A DNA stretch of 11,091 bases from Bacillota bacterium (GCA_021821235.1 JAKACS010000047.1:1-11091), one strand, 5' to 3'; shown: positions 1 through 7,444, counted from the first letter of the stretch. Numbers and translations are program-made. Notes: generated from the letters alone by a model not told the origin.

Positions 1-1
1 G

Positions 2-277
2 CGGGTCGGTATTCGTGATATTAACAACACGTATCATTATTTTGCCCATCTTAGCGGTTTTGCTAAAGATCTAAAAGTGGGTCAAATTGTTGAACCGGGA
101 ACAGTGATCGGCGGTGTCGGAAGCTCGGGCTACGGTCCGCCTGGAACGTCAGGCAAATTCCCGCCACATCTGCATTATGGCATGTACAAAGACAACGGTT
201 ATAGCGAATGGTCCTTTGATCCTTACCCACACCTTAGAATGTGGGAAAGACAGGAAAGAATGCAGAGCAGAAAATAA
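2..277 (+). CDS. lytH: LytH-type M23 endopeptidase, C-terminal end only
   Basis: The reading frame is open from base 2 of the window to a TAA at 275-277, so only the last 91 residues are present and the start lies outside. The visible part is the end of a peptidase M23 (lysostaphin/LytM) metalloendopeptidase domain: the segment YHYFAHLSGF carries the usual catalytic His of the Y-x-H-L-S motif, a Gly-rich loop follows (GGVGSSGYGPPG), and HLHYG supplies the HxH zinc ligands. The WSFDPYPHLRMWE tail resembles LytH (YunA) of Bacillus subtilis, an L-Ala-D-Glu peptidase that helps mature spore cortex peptidoglycan. The call also rests on the neighbour, since lytH adjoins yunB in B. subtilis. The gene converges on yunB and ends 48 bases before a shared hairpin terminator. 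Family is secure; the exact ortholog is likely but judged from the C-terminus only. Confidence 0.85.
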   Translation, partial: RVGIRDINNTYHYFAHLSGFAKDLKVGQIVEPGTVIGGVGSSGYGPPGTSGKFPPHLHYGMYKDNGYSEWSFDPYPHLRMWERQERMQSRK

Positions 278-325
278 GAAAAGCGCTAGAGCTAAACAGT
301 TATCGGAATTAATTTAGAAAATAAG

Positions 326-360
326 GAAATAAGGACTGCCTACTTCGCAGTCCTTATTTC
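326..360. terminator. Bidirectional hairpin terminator between lytH and yunB
   Basis: Bases 326-339 and 347-360 form a perfect 14-bp inverted repeat with a 7-base loop. Read leftward, the stem is followed by a U-rich tract (CCTTATTTTC), which suits termination of yunB; read rightward it closes lytH, with a shorter T-rich end (TTATTTC). The TAA stop codon of yunB lies inside the stem, so the terminator and the coding end overlap. Confidence 0.85.
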
Positions 361-1106
361 TTTGGCGGCAATTGAATCGCTGGTGTTGAGCCGCTGCCGC
401 CATTAAAATATTGTGGAACATCGCCCGGGATGAGACCGGCGCCAACTGGCACTGTTTGCTGCAATTCGGTCACTTTTGTCGCAAACGGGGTGATAATTTG
501 AACAGCTACTTTTAGCTGGAGCGACACTTCAATCCACGTATTATTAATTCCCATCGGTTTGGCATTCATTTTGATATCCGGCTGGACATTACCGACTGGC
601 TGAAAACGAATCGGAATTTTCGGCCCCAAGTTCCCAAATAAAGCACTATTGGTAACTTGACCTAATGGTACATACCAAACGATCCCATTTTTGTTTTTTG
701 ATTGATCGAGTTCAATATCCGTGTTGGTGATCGCGGCAACGGAGGAGAGATTCCCTTTTTCTGCCGAGCGCAGATTTTTTTGGATTTGGTCGACTGTGTT
801 CGCTAAAAGACGGGTAACCACTTCCGTTTTCAATTTGACTGCAGACACGTTGCCATTGCTGCTTGGCGTTACATTGATAATTTCCTCAATATTCGTCGTT
901 TCTTTTTTAATTGCCCGGTTAATGACTTCTGATGCGATATTTTTCGTTTGAAATTCAGCATAGCGCATAAGCGTTGGCTTAATTCCGTTGTTAACAATCC
1001 AAAGTCCAACTGCAGTAGACAATAGGAAAAAGACAAAGGATAATAAAAAAACGTAGCGGAAAGGCAGCGGACCTTTTCGCGGCATTTTTGCGCGAAATTT
1101 TGCCAA
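354..1106 (-). CDS. yunB: Sporulation protein YunB
   Basis: A 250-residue protein, close to the roughly 250 residues of the YunB family. It has a basic N-terminus followed by one transmembrane segment at about residues 18-38 (YVFLLSFVFFLLSTAVGLWIV), then a soluble domain that probably faces outward, ending in a Gly/Ser/Pro-rich tail (FNGGSGSTPAIQLPPKK). In B. subtilis yunB is a sigma-E gene expressed in the mother cell and needed for normal sporulation; the biochemical role is not known. The start is a TTG codon at 1104-1106, chosen because an AGAGGGGGG ribosome binding site sits 8 bases upstream and no better start is near. The gene lies 62 bases downstream of the HD-GYP gene on the same strand and ends in the hairpin shared with lytH. 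A CATACA motif at the right distance suggests its own sigma-E type promoter. Confidence 0.85.
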   Translation of the reverse strand: MAKFRAKMPRKGPLPFRYVFLLSFVFFLLSTAVGLWIVNNGIKPTLMRYAEFQTKNIASEVINRAIKKETTNIEEIINVTPSSNGNVSAVKLKTEVVTRLLANTVDQIQKNLRSAEKGNLSSVAAITNTDIELDQSKNKNGIVWYVPLGQVTNSALFGNLGPKIPIRFQPVGNVQPDIKMNAKPMGINNTWIEVSLQLKVAVQIITPFATKVTELQQTVPVGAGLIPGDVPQYFNGGSGSTPAIQLPPKK

Positions 1107-1130
1107 AAAAAATCCCCCCTCTACAAGCTA

Positions 1131-1138
1131 TATGTATG
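1131..1138 (-). promoter_or_regulatory. Possible sigma-E -10 element upstream of yunB
   Basis: On the minus strand the sequence CATACATA matches the CATACA core of the sigma-E -10 consensus (CATACAnT, last base different). It lies about 25 bases before the TTG start. The -35 region 14 bases further up (GCTAGTT, 1153-1159) matches only about four of seven consensus positions, so this is a suggestion supported mainly by the known sigma-E control of yunB in B. subtilis. Confidence 0.3.
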
Positions 1139-1168
1139 CCATAGAAGAGAGAACTAGCGCTTAAAAAT

Positions 1169-2263
1169 TTAGTTTTTTGGAAAAGTTGTATCGCATGCAA
1201 TAATCATAAGATCCAGTTCAGTTTGTAAATTGATTTCGTACGGATTCACTTCCATGCCATTTTCTTCAATAATCCGAACAACTGGGCGGTCGCTTATGCC
1301 CATGTTTTGCCTAGAAACAACGCCTTTACGGCCATCATTTAAACCAACCGTAATTCCAACAGGATAAACCGCGACTGCTTGCCGAAAGGCTTCGATGATT
1401 TTTTTATCAAATAATGTTTCAGATCCAGAGTACAAGATTTCCAACCCTTCATGTGGCAGCATCGCCTGACGGTACACTCGGTTTGACGTTACAGCGTCAA
1501 ACACATCGGCCACCGCAATAATTTTTCCAAAGTAATGAATCTCCTTGCCTTTAATTCCCCTTGGATACCCTGTCCCATTGAGCCGTTCATGGTGCTGATA
1601 AGCGCAGTGAGCCACAATTAACGACACATTCGGAATTTTTCGTAAAATTTGAAAACCTACTTCCGCATGTTTTTTAACTTCTTCATATTCTTCTTTCGTT
1701 AATTTATCCGGTTTGAGCAAAATCGGTTCGGGAATTTTCATTTTCCCTACATCATGCAAAATCGCACCTAAACCGAGAACTTCAAGATCTTTTTCCGGAA
1801 GGTTTAATTTCATTCCGATCGCCAATGAATACATGGTCACATTTAAGGAATGCGTAAAAATGTAGTGATCATATGTATAAACTTCTGATAATAACACAAG
1901 CAGATCCTGATTGCTTTTGATTTCAAACAGAATTTCACGCACTAATGTTTTCAAGTTCTTTGCTGCCTTTTCAAGTGCTAGTACATTGGACATATCCTTG
2001 CCGCATTCGATTTCAAGAAAATGTTTTTCAATTGAATCCATCGCCTTTTTCTTCAGTTTCATTGAAAGCGGGTCGGAAGTGGCAAGGTCTTCAGTCTTTT
2101 TATCTTTTATGTATATGTAATGAATCCCCATCTCGATTAGCCGTTTGATCAGCTTCTGCTCAAGCTTGACCCCTTCATTTAGGAGGATCTGGCCTTTATC
2201 ATTGTAGATAGCTTTGCCGAGAAGGGTTCCTTCTAACACGGTCGCGGTTTGAACTAGTCTCAT
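1169..2263 (-). CDS. HD-GYP domain protein, probable cyclic-di-nucleotide phosphodiesterase
   Basis: A 364-residue protein with an intact HD-GYP domain, the family that hydrolyses cyclic di-GMP (or related cyclic dinucleotides). The HD pair is H170-D171 in ILHDVGKMKIPEPI, and the GYP signature is HHERLNGTGYP at 224-234; the following ADVFDAVTSNRVYR block is typical. An earlier conserved His sits at 138 (FTHS). The N-terminal ~55 residues (KAIYNDKGQILLNEGVKL) form the small beta-rich module common in front of such domains, and about 60 residues after the domain (GITVGLNDGRKGVVSRQ onward) form a second small module. There is no membrane segment or receiver domain, so it appears cytosolic. The ATG at 2263 is preferred over one 10 codons upstream because an AGGAG site lies 7 bases before it. 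It sits between yunC and yunB on the same strand, behind a yunC terminator, so it probably has its own promoter. Its signal and partner are unknown. Confidence 0.85.
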   Translation of the reverse strand: MRLVQTATVLEGTLLGKAIYNDKGQILLNEGVKLEQKLIKRLIEMGIHYIYIKDKKTEDLATSDPLSMKLKKKAMDSIEKHFLEIECGKDMSNVLALEKAAKNLKTLVREILFEIKSNQDLLVLLSEVYTYDHYIFTHSLNVTMYSLAIGMKLNLPEKDLEVLGLGAILHDVGKMKIPEPILLKPDKLTKEEYEEVKKHAEVGFQILRKIPNVSLIVAHCAYQHHERLNGTGYPRGIKGKEIHYFGKIIAVADVFDAVTSNRVYRQAMLPHEGLEILYSGSETLFDKKIIEAFRQAVAVYPVGITVGLNDGRKGVVSRQNMGISDRPVVRIIEENGMEVNPYEINLQTELDLMIIACDTTFPKN

Positions 2264-2386
2264 GATATGCTCCTGTCTTTTCAATCCATTCATCGCATTC
2301 TACAAAATACGACATATATCCTAATTATTCATCTGACAAAGGAATCCATCAACCTACTTTAGTCCCGATTTTGACAAGTTTCTCAA

Positions 2387-2418
2387 ACAAACCACCTGCC
2401 AGATAGCAGGTGGTTTGT
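2387..2418 (-). terminator. Hairpin at the end of yunC
   Basis: Bases 2387-2399 and 2406-2418 form a perfect 13-bp inverted repeat with a 6-base loop. The stem begins at the last base of the yunC stop codon. On the minus strand the following bases (TTGAGAAACTT) are only moderately U-rich, so termination may be incomplete, allowing some read-through into the HD-GYP gene. Confidence 0.65.
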
Positions 2419-2720
2419 TATACCATCTTTACTAATGCTTCTTTGCCAATCATCCCTTTATGAATTCCGAGTGACTCGGCTTCGATTGTGACCGACTCTA
2501 GCGGTGCGTTAAGGAGCTGCTCAATGGTTTTCACGCCAACGGCTCTGCCGGCGATAATTTTCCGATCTTTTAGCTTTTCATTTAGCAGTCCGACATCAAG
2601 CGCCCCGCACATTATATAACCCTTATCATTTGTAACGACAAGGAGAGTTGTTTTTGGCAATTTAACCGTTACCGCTAAAAACGTGTGACCCTCCAAAATG
2701 ACCGGTGAAAGATCAATCAT
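2418..2720 (-). CDS. yunC: YunC family protein (DUF1805)
   Basis: A 100-residue protein matching the DUF1805/YunC family in length and in hallmark segments such as TNDKGYIMCGALDVGLLNEKL, GRAVGVKTIEQLLNAPLE and the C-terminal HKGMIGKEALVKM. It has no signal peptide or membrane segment, so it is a small cytosolic protein; its function is not established. The ATG has a strong AAGGGGTG ribosome binding site 5 bases upstream. It follows yunD by 82 bases on the same strand and ends in a hairpin. The gap from yunD contains TTAACT-17-TATACA, a weak sigma-A candidate, and a CATACAGT motif at 2745-2752 that fits the sigma-E -10 core, but without a convincing -35, so an internal promoter is possible and unproven. 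Confidence 0.85.
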   Translation of the reverse strand: MIDLSPVILEGHTFLAVTVKLPKTTLLVVTNDKGYIMCGALDVGLLNEKLKDRKIIAGRAVGVKTIEQLLNAPLESVTIEAESLGIHKGMIGKEALVKMV

Positions 2721-2802
2721 GCTCGCACCCCTTTCTTCCCTATCACTGTATGAAGTGGACGAAAAAAAGGTGTATAGCGGAAAATGCCAGCGAAGTTAAA
2801 TG

Positions 2803-4158
2803 TTAAATTTCTCCTCGCAGTTTCCATTTTAATAAATCACGCAAAAATTCAGGGAGGTAGTATTTTTTGTGCTTGCTTTCATAAATCGCCGGAAAAAACC
2901 GACCGAAAGTGAACATATCGGGGAGTGCCAAGGTGTACCGGCCTTCCGGATCTATTTCTTTTCCCTTTATGAAAATTTTACCCCCGCCTGCAAACTCAAT
3001 TTGATCATAAATAAAAATACCCATGACCGTCCCTCTAAATCCAAAACCAACGATTTGTTTATGCGGCCAATCGGGATTTTTTGTTTGTTCCAAAACTTCC
3101 GCCAATTCGCTTCCCGTCAATTCGATTTTACATGGATTGATTGGGTGCGGACATACCGTTAATAAATCATACTCAGTTACTACCCCTTCAAGCGACCCTA
3201 ACAACAGGCCTGCATTCACGAACGCGCAATCTGTCTCGCACCACTCTCTCAACGTCCGGCAAAGCAATGTTGCCAATTCCGTTTTTTGAAATGGATCACT
3301 TACAAGCGGTGACGGCAAATCGGTGATCTTTTCGCTTAAAAGCATTTTCCCTTCCTGGTACAACGCTTCGATTTCTTCTTGTTCATTTACAGGTGCAGGC
3401 AGCTCGTTTACATCAAACAAATACGCTTTTTTGTGTACAATTTTCTTTTGTGAATCCACAACGAGCAGCATTTCGCCAACAAAGTTTCCGTACTTTCCAG
3501 CTGCCCCCAGCAGAACATCATTGACAATTTTTCCATTTTGCAAAATATGATGGGTATGTCCCCCTAAAATCACGTCAATTTCCGGAAATTCAGCAGCAAT
3601 CTTTTCGTCGTTCTGAATGCCCAAATGCGATAACAGAATCAAAATATCCGCTTCTTCTCTTACTAAACCGATCCATTTTCTCAGTTCGGCGATCGGCTCC
3701 GTCAAGTGCCAGCCAAGGAGTTGATACAAATGTGGAAAAAAAGCCGTTAAACCAATTACGCCAAGTTTCGTTCCGCTTTGCGTTTTGTACACTTTATAGG
3801 GTTTATTCCAATCAGGATGGATGAGATTTTCCTTGTAAAGGTTCGCAGTGAGTACATCAAATTTTGCCTGGTCGTACAAATGAGCTAAATCACCATAGGC
3901 AAGATTGATGCCTTCATTGTTGCCGATCGTTACCGCGGTAAAGTCACCTTTGTTTAAAAGCTCTGTATTAGCCTTCCCCATCGTCGCCTCGGTAAGCGGA
4001 TGCCAGCGGTCAACAAAATCGCCGACATCAAACAAAAACACTTCATCGCCTGCTTCCTGGTACCATTTTTTATGTTGGCTGAGCCATTGATGAATCCGAG
4101 GCCAGCGTTCAAAATGGCTGTGAAGGTCGTTTGTATGGTAAATATGGATCGTTTCCAT
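2803..4158 (-). CDS. yunD: Bifunctional metallophosphatase/5'-nucleotidase YunD
   Basis: A 451-residue two-domain protein of the UshA/CpdB (5'-nucleotidase) superfamily, close to B. subtilis YunD. The N-terminal calcineurin-like metallophosphatase domain shows the metal-binding motifs in order: HTNDLHSHF (D11, H13), DVGDFVDRW (D47), GNNEGI (about 79-84), LSHLG (about 176-180) and GGHTHH (about 199-204). Where most relatives have GNHE, this protein has GNNE. The C-terminal 5'-nucleotidase domain runs from about residue 265 to 430 and would bind the nucleotide. No signal peptide is visible, unlike periplasmic UshA, so it is probably cytosolic; the natural substrate is unknown. An upstream GTG would add four residues, but the AGAGGTGG ribosome binding site overlaps it and is 8 bases before the ATG at 4158, which is therefore preferred. 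It lies 41 bases after yunE, consistent with one operon. Confidence 0.88.
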   Translation of the reverse strand: METIHIYHTNDLHSHFERWPRIHQWLSQHKKWYQEAGDEVFLFDVGDFVDRWHPLTEATMGKANTELLNKGDFTAVTIGNNEGINLAYGDLAHLYDQAKFDVLTANLYKENLIHPDWNKPYKVYKTQSGTKLGVIGLTAFFPHLYQLLGWHLTEPIAELRKWIGLVREEADILILLSHLGIQNDEKIAAEFPEIDVILGGHTHHILQNGKIVNDVLLGAAGKYGNFVGEMLLVVDSQKKIVHKKAYLFDVNELPAPVNEQEEIEALYQEGKMLLSEKITDLPSPLVSDPFQKTELATLLCRTLREWCETDCAFVNAGLLLGSLEGVVTEYDLLTVCPHPINPCKIELTGSELAEVLEQTKNPDWPHKQIVGFGFRGTVMGIFIYDQIEFAGGGKIFIKGKEIDPEGRYTLALPDMFTFGRFFPAIYESKHKKYYLPEFLRDLLKWKLRGEI

Positions 4159-4199
4159 ACGATTTTCCACCTCTTTTCATTCATATTCAAGGCGCACTT

Positions 4200-5021
4200 T
4201 TAACCGATTATGCCTTGATAAACAAGGCGCACACCGACGATGATCAAAACTGCCCTCAATAGCAGAACAATGGTACTGCTTTTTAATTTTGAATTCAAAT
4301 AAACGCCGACTTTTGCGCCAATCCAGGCTCCCGGAATCAATGCAAGTGCGTATAGCCAATTAACATTTCCAAGCGCCACATGGGTAATCGAGCTAAGGAT
4401 CGATGTTGGCAAAATCATGAACATCGAAGTAGCCACCGCCACATGCGGCGGGAAGAAAAAGATCAATATCATCGTCGGTACCATGAGCGAACCGCCGCCA
4501 ACACCTAAAATTCCCGACAAAAAGCCAACAACAAACGAAATCACAACGCCCGCCAGAACACTGTAGCCATATTCAAATGTTTTTCCTGTATTATCGGTAA
4601 ATGTCCGAACAATCCCTCGGTCTTTCCGGTAGGGAATCGGCTTTAGCTTATCCTTCAATACGAGTACAATCGAGACAAACAAAATAAACAGTCCAAAAAA
4701 AATACTGAATGAGTGCAGATTTAGTTTTTCGGTTACCCATGCACCGAGAATACTGCCGGGTCCGCTGCCGATCAGAAAAATAAAGCCGCTTTTATAATCA
4801 ACGGTTTTGTGTTTCATATAAGCGAGTGTTGATGATAGACCTGTGAAAATCATCGTAAACAGTGAAGTGCCAACCGCAACCTGCGGTGTCACCGTCGAAA
4901 AAGAAGGAAGCGTCCCCAAATAAAGCAAGGCTGGAACAACAATAATTCCCCCGCCAAGGCCGATCAACGATCCGAGCGAGCTAGCCGCGATGCCGATTAC
5001 AAGTAAGACAATCCATTCCAT
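4200..5021 (-). CDS. yunE: TauE/SafE-family membrane permease YunE
   Basis: A 273-residue, strongly hydrophobic protein of the TauE/SafE family, whose members export or import small organic and inorganic anions such as sulfite, sulfoacetate or sulfonates. The two internal repeats typical of the family are visible by their Gly-rich motifs: SLIGLGGGIIVVPALLYLG near residues 17-35 and FLSGILGVGGGSLMVPTMIL around the middle. Roughly eight membrane spans are expected. A hydrophilic loop (DKLKPIPYRKDRGIVRTFTDN) separates the halves. The ATG follows an AAGGGGGAG site by 7 bases. It lies only 18 bases after the stop codon of the yunF remnant and 41 bases before yunD, so it is the centre of a leftward operon. 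The substrate cannot be told from sequence. Confidence 0.88.
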   Translation of the reverse strand: MEWIVLLVIGIAASSLGSLIGLGGGIIVVPALLYLGTLPSFSTVTPQVAVGTSLFTMIFTGLSSTLAYMKHKTVDYKSGFIFLIGSGPGSILGAWVTEKLNLHSFSIFFGLFILFVSIVLVLKDKLKPIPYRKDRGIVRTFTDNTGKTFEYGYSVLAGVVISFVVGFLSGILGVGGGSLMVPTMILIFFFPPHVAVATSMFMILPTSILSSITHVALGNVNWLYALALIPGAWIGAKVGVYLNSKLKSSTIVLLLRAVLIIVGVRLVYQGIIG

Positions 5022-5039
5022 TCTGTTGCTCCCCCTTGT

Positions 5040-5369
5040 TTAAAATAAATCCAGCTGTCTTGGAGCCAAGCCTTCATATTCTATGTTTAACAATTGAATC
5101 ATTTCCTTTGCATTATCTGCGGCGTCACCGCCTGAGTTATTGTTAAAGAGGACAAAAACATTCGCGCACTCTTCTGCAAGTTTGCGTAATGTCTGTGCCC
5201 ACTCAAGCAGCTCTTCTTTATTATAGCGGTACAAATAGCGGACTTCACGCCAGTTTTCATCTTTTTTCTTTTGCCAGCCATGAACATTGCGCCCGTGGAA
5301 ACGTACAAGTACTTTATCCGGTCTGGTCACTTCCGGCACGATAGGAATCGAGCCTTGAATATAAATCAC
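5040..5369 (-). pseudogene. yunF: Internally deleted yunF (DUF72), start fused to C-terminal third
   Basis: The reading frame encodes 109 residues from a GTG at 5369 and matches only the C-terminal part of the DUF72/YunF family: KVLVRFHGRNVHGW, WREVRYLYRYNKEEL, FVLFNNNSGGDAADNAKEM and GLAPRQLDLF. Intact family members are about 280 residues. The first residues MIYI, directly behind a GAGGTGG ribosome binding site at 5-base spacing, are those with which I recall YunF proteins starting (MIYIG.TGWG), and the next ones, QGSIPIVPEV, correspond to the segment just before the conserved RFHGRN. The simplest reading is an in-frame deletion of roughly 160-170 codons that kept the native start. The remaining frame has no stop codon. 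An alternative GTG at 5378 would give 112 residues but overlaps the ribosome binding site. A DUF72 TIM-barrel-like fold should not form from this part, so loss of function is likely; a short protein may still be made. Confidence 0.75.
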
Positions 5370-5387
5370 GAAAACCACCTCTATTTT

Positions 5388-5396
5388 TTCATCATA
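5388..5396 (-). promoter_or_regulatory. Possible extended -10 promoter of the yunF-yunE-yunD operon
   Basis: On the minus strand the sequence TGCTATGAT is an extended -10 (TGn plus TATGAT, five of six bases to TATAAT); the TATGAT lies at 5391-5396 and the TG just upstream of it at about 5398-5399. It sits about 22 bases ahead of the GTG start of the yunF remnant, giving a short leader that just accommodates the ribosome binding site. No good -35 is present at 17 bases, which an extended -10 can tolerate. Confidence 0.35.
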
Positions 5397-5799
5397 GCAT
5401 AATAAGGAAGTTCATTCTTAGTATTTTGTTTATTTTTCCATTGAAATAGTAAATGGCAAAAAAAATCCGCCTGCCACAAGGTCAAGCGAAAAAGTAAATA
5501 TCAGCCAATCAAGCCTTTCATTTTGAACTTGATTAATTTTGCCTTAAACAGTATGAAATGATCTTAAAAATAGCCGGTCAAATTCTTGATATAAAGCCAT
5601 TTCTTCAAATACAATAAAATGGATTTTAATTTCAAATTGGCACGAATTTAGCATCGCTGAAGCAGCATAAATGAGGGTTCCAAAAGGCAATTATCAGGAC
5701 TTATGTGAAAAGAAGGTAATATGTAATGTTACATTCCTTAGGAAACAAACCAAATAAGGTAATTATTTTTTAAACTTTTTGCATCATTACTTCCTTGTT
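5397..5799. other. A+T-rich stretch without a recognisable gene
   Basis: Between the yunF remnant and the terminator of the GH18 gene there is no reading frame with a credible start, ribosome binding site or family resemblance on either strand; all frames are broken by frequent stops. The stretch is A+T-rich. The only structure seen is a small palindrome (ATGTAATGTTACAT, 5721-5734) and an A8 run next to weak inverted bases near 5455-5476. It may be the decayed remains of whatever lay upstream of yunF, or a simple spacer. Confidence 0.5.
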
Positions 5800-5845
5800 A
5801 AAAACAAAAACGGCTGCCAAAAGGAAAGTTCCCCTTTTGATAGCC
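5800..5845 (-). terminator. Rho-independent terminator of the LysM-GH18 gene
   Basis: Bases 5812-5824 and 5833-5845 form a 13-bp stem with one G-U pair and one mismatch and an 8-base loop. On the minus strand it is followed directly by GTTTTTGTTTTTAA, a good U-tract. It begins 17 bases after the stop codon of the leftward LysM-GH18 gene. Confidence 0.82.
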
Positions 5846-5861
5846 ATATTAAAGTATTTAA

Positions 5862-7274
5862 TTACAATTTTTTTATTGTAAAATTTGCAGCTAGAACTAT
5901 CCAATTTTGAGGAAAAGCAGTTCCAAGAACCCAATAACTTAGCCCGCGTAAATTGTATTCTTTTACGGTATCATATTTTACTTGGACACTTCGGGCATCC
6001 TCATACCATACTTCATGCTGTTGGCCTAATTCGTCCGTGTAACGGAAGTATGGGGATTGATAGGTGTCATCATAGTTAATGGAGACACCATATTTTGCAG
6101 CAAGATTTACGGCTTCTTTTGGAGCGACAATCCTGGCATACGTTCCATATTTCCACGGGACTTTCCAATCATAGCCATACAAAGGCACACCCATTACAAT
6201 TTTATTTCTCGGAATCACTGTGACTGCATAATCAAGTACTTTTTTCACCTGACTAATGGGGGCAACTGCCATTGGACTTCCTCCGATCCAACCCCATTCA
6301 TAAGTCATAATAACAACAAAATCAACAATTTCCCCATGTGCAGCATAATCGTGAGCTTCATATAACAGCCCTTTTTGTTCAACCCTAAGCTTTGGTGCAA
6401 GTGCAGTTGAAACCGAAAAGCCCTCTGGCTTTAAACGTTCGACTACTTTACGGAGGAAATTATTATAATTTTCCCGATCCTCAGGGTATACATATTCAAA
6501 ATCAACATTTAATCCAGCATATCCTTTTTCTTTTAACATTGTTAAAACATTCGTAATAACCTTATTCTGAATATCCTGATTTCTTAAAACGAGAGCTGCC
6601 CGGTCGGAACTAAACATACTTCCAACAAAATTTGTGAGGACAAGCAATGAAGTAACATTTCGATTACGAGCCACTTGAATGATTACGTCATCCTTTAAAG
6701 GGGTAATGCTTCCATCTTCTTCCACACGATGACTAAATGGACTGATATAGGTAAAGCATGGTGCCAGTGGGGAGACAAGATTTGCTCCTGTCTGATCCAT
6801 ATCTGTTACATAGGCATTTACTTCAATTGCAGTTTTAGGAGCCTCCGGGATTCTCAGTCTTTGGCCAACATGTATCATTCCAGGATTTTGAATTTGGTTT
6901 GCTTGGACGATAGCGTAAACTGTTGTTCCATATCGGTTTGCAATAACCCATAAGGTTTCCCCTGGCTGAATATTGTGATATACAACAGGTATCGTTAGTA
7001 CTTGGCCAATATAAAGTTTTGATGGATCCGTTAACTGATTTGCATTGACAATCTCTTGCACCGTCACAGCAAAACGGCTTGAAATTAACCATAGGGTATC
7101 ACCACGTTGAACAATATATTGTTGATAGGGTGCTGGAATGACTAATGCTTCACCTAACACCAGGCTATTAGGATCATCCAAGCCATTCGCTATAACAATT
7201 TGATTTATCGAGATACCATATTTTTGGGAGATACGCCAAAGTGTTTCGCCACTTTGCACTACATGAATTTTCAT
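5862..7274 (-). CDS. LysM-GH18 spore-type peptidoglycan glucosaminidase (SleL/YaaH-like)
   Basis: A 470-residue protein with three N-terminal LysM domains (about residues 3-48, 52-97 and 100-144; each with GETLW/GDTLW and ending in VIP, TIP or RIP) joined to a glycoside hydrolase 18 domain (about 150-470). The catalytic motif reads GLNVDFEYV, with the acid/base Glu at about 260 and its Asp partner at 258; MTYEWGW and GVPLYGYDW are further family blocks. Relatives SleL and YaaH of Bacillus cut cortex peptidoglycan as N-acetylglucosaminidases during spore germination; they likewise lack a signal peptide and are deposited on the spore from the mother cell by their LysM modules. Those I recall have two LysM repeats, so three is more. 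The ATG at 7274 is preferred (GAGGTGA, 7 bases upstream) over the adjacent TTG. It stands alone, with its own terminator, and diverges from a LysM-amidase. Exact paralog (SleL, YdhD or other) is undecided. Confidence 0.85.
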   Translation of the reverse strand: MKIHVVQSGETLWRISQKYGISINQIVIANGLDDPNSLVLGEALVIPAPYQQYIVQRGDTLWLISSRFAVTVQEIVNANQLTDPSKLYIGQVLTIPVVYHNIQPGETLWVIANRYGTTVYAIVQANQIQNPGMIHVGQRLRIPEAPKTAIEVNAYVTDMDQTGANLVSPLAPCFTYISPFSHRVEEDGSITPLKDDVIIQVARNRNVTSLLVLTNFVGSMFSSDRAALVLRNQDIQNKVITNVLTMLKEKGYAGLNVDFEYVYPEDRENYNNFLRKVVERLKPEGFSVSTALAPKLRVEQKGLLYEAHDYAAHGEIVDFVVIMTYEWGWIGGSPMAVAPISQVKKVLDYAVTVIPRNKIVMGVPLYGYDWKVPWKYGTYARIVAPKEAVNLAAKYGVSINYDDTYQSPYFRYTDELGQQHEVWYEDARSVQVKYDTVKEYNLRGLSYWVLGTAFPQNWIVLAANFTIKKL

Positions 7275-7444
7275 CAAGTGTCACCTCAATAGATAGGACA
7301 AATTTTTTCTACTATCCTTTTCAAAGTAATATTTGTGTGACTGACATGGCCCCTCGATAACCTTATCTTTACCACTATATTCTCAACATAAGAATTTTAT
7401 CTTCGATTTAAATCTAAACTTTATATGAAATAAACACTGGGATA

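Noticed and set aside
2299..2380. Sigma-A promoter candidates upstream of the HD-GYP gene (TTGTCA with various A+T-rich -10 boxes)
   Set aside because: No combination gave both boxes at 16-18 bases spacing with acceptable matches, so none is listed as a feature although a promoter there is likely.
3023..3289. Plus-strand reading frames opposite yunD (also 2869-3162, 3323-3550, 3905-4090)
   Set aside because: They lie fully antisense to a well-supported gene, have no ribosome binding site of note, and their proteins resemble no family.
5721..5734. Palindrome ATGTAATGTTACAT in the intergenic region left of the GH18 gene
   Set aside because: It has only 6-bp arms in A+T-rich DNA, is not next to a promoter or gene start, and does not match the TnrA/GlnR spacing.
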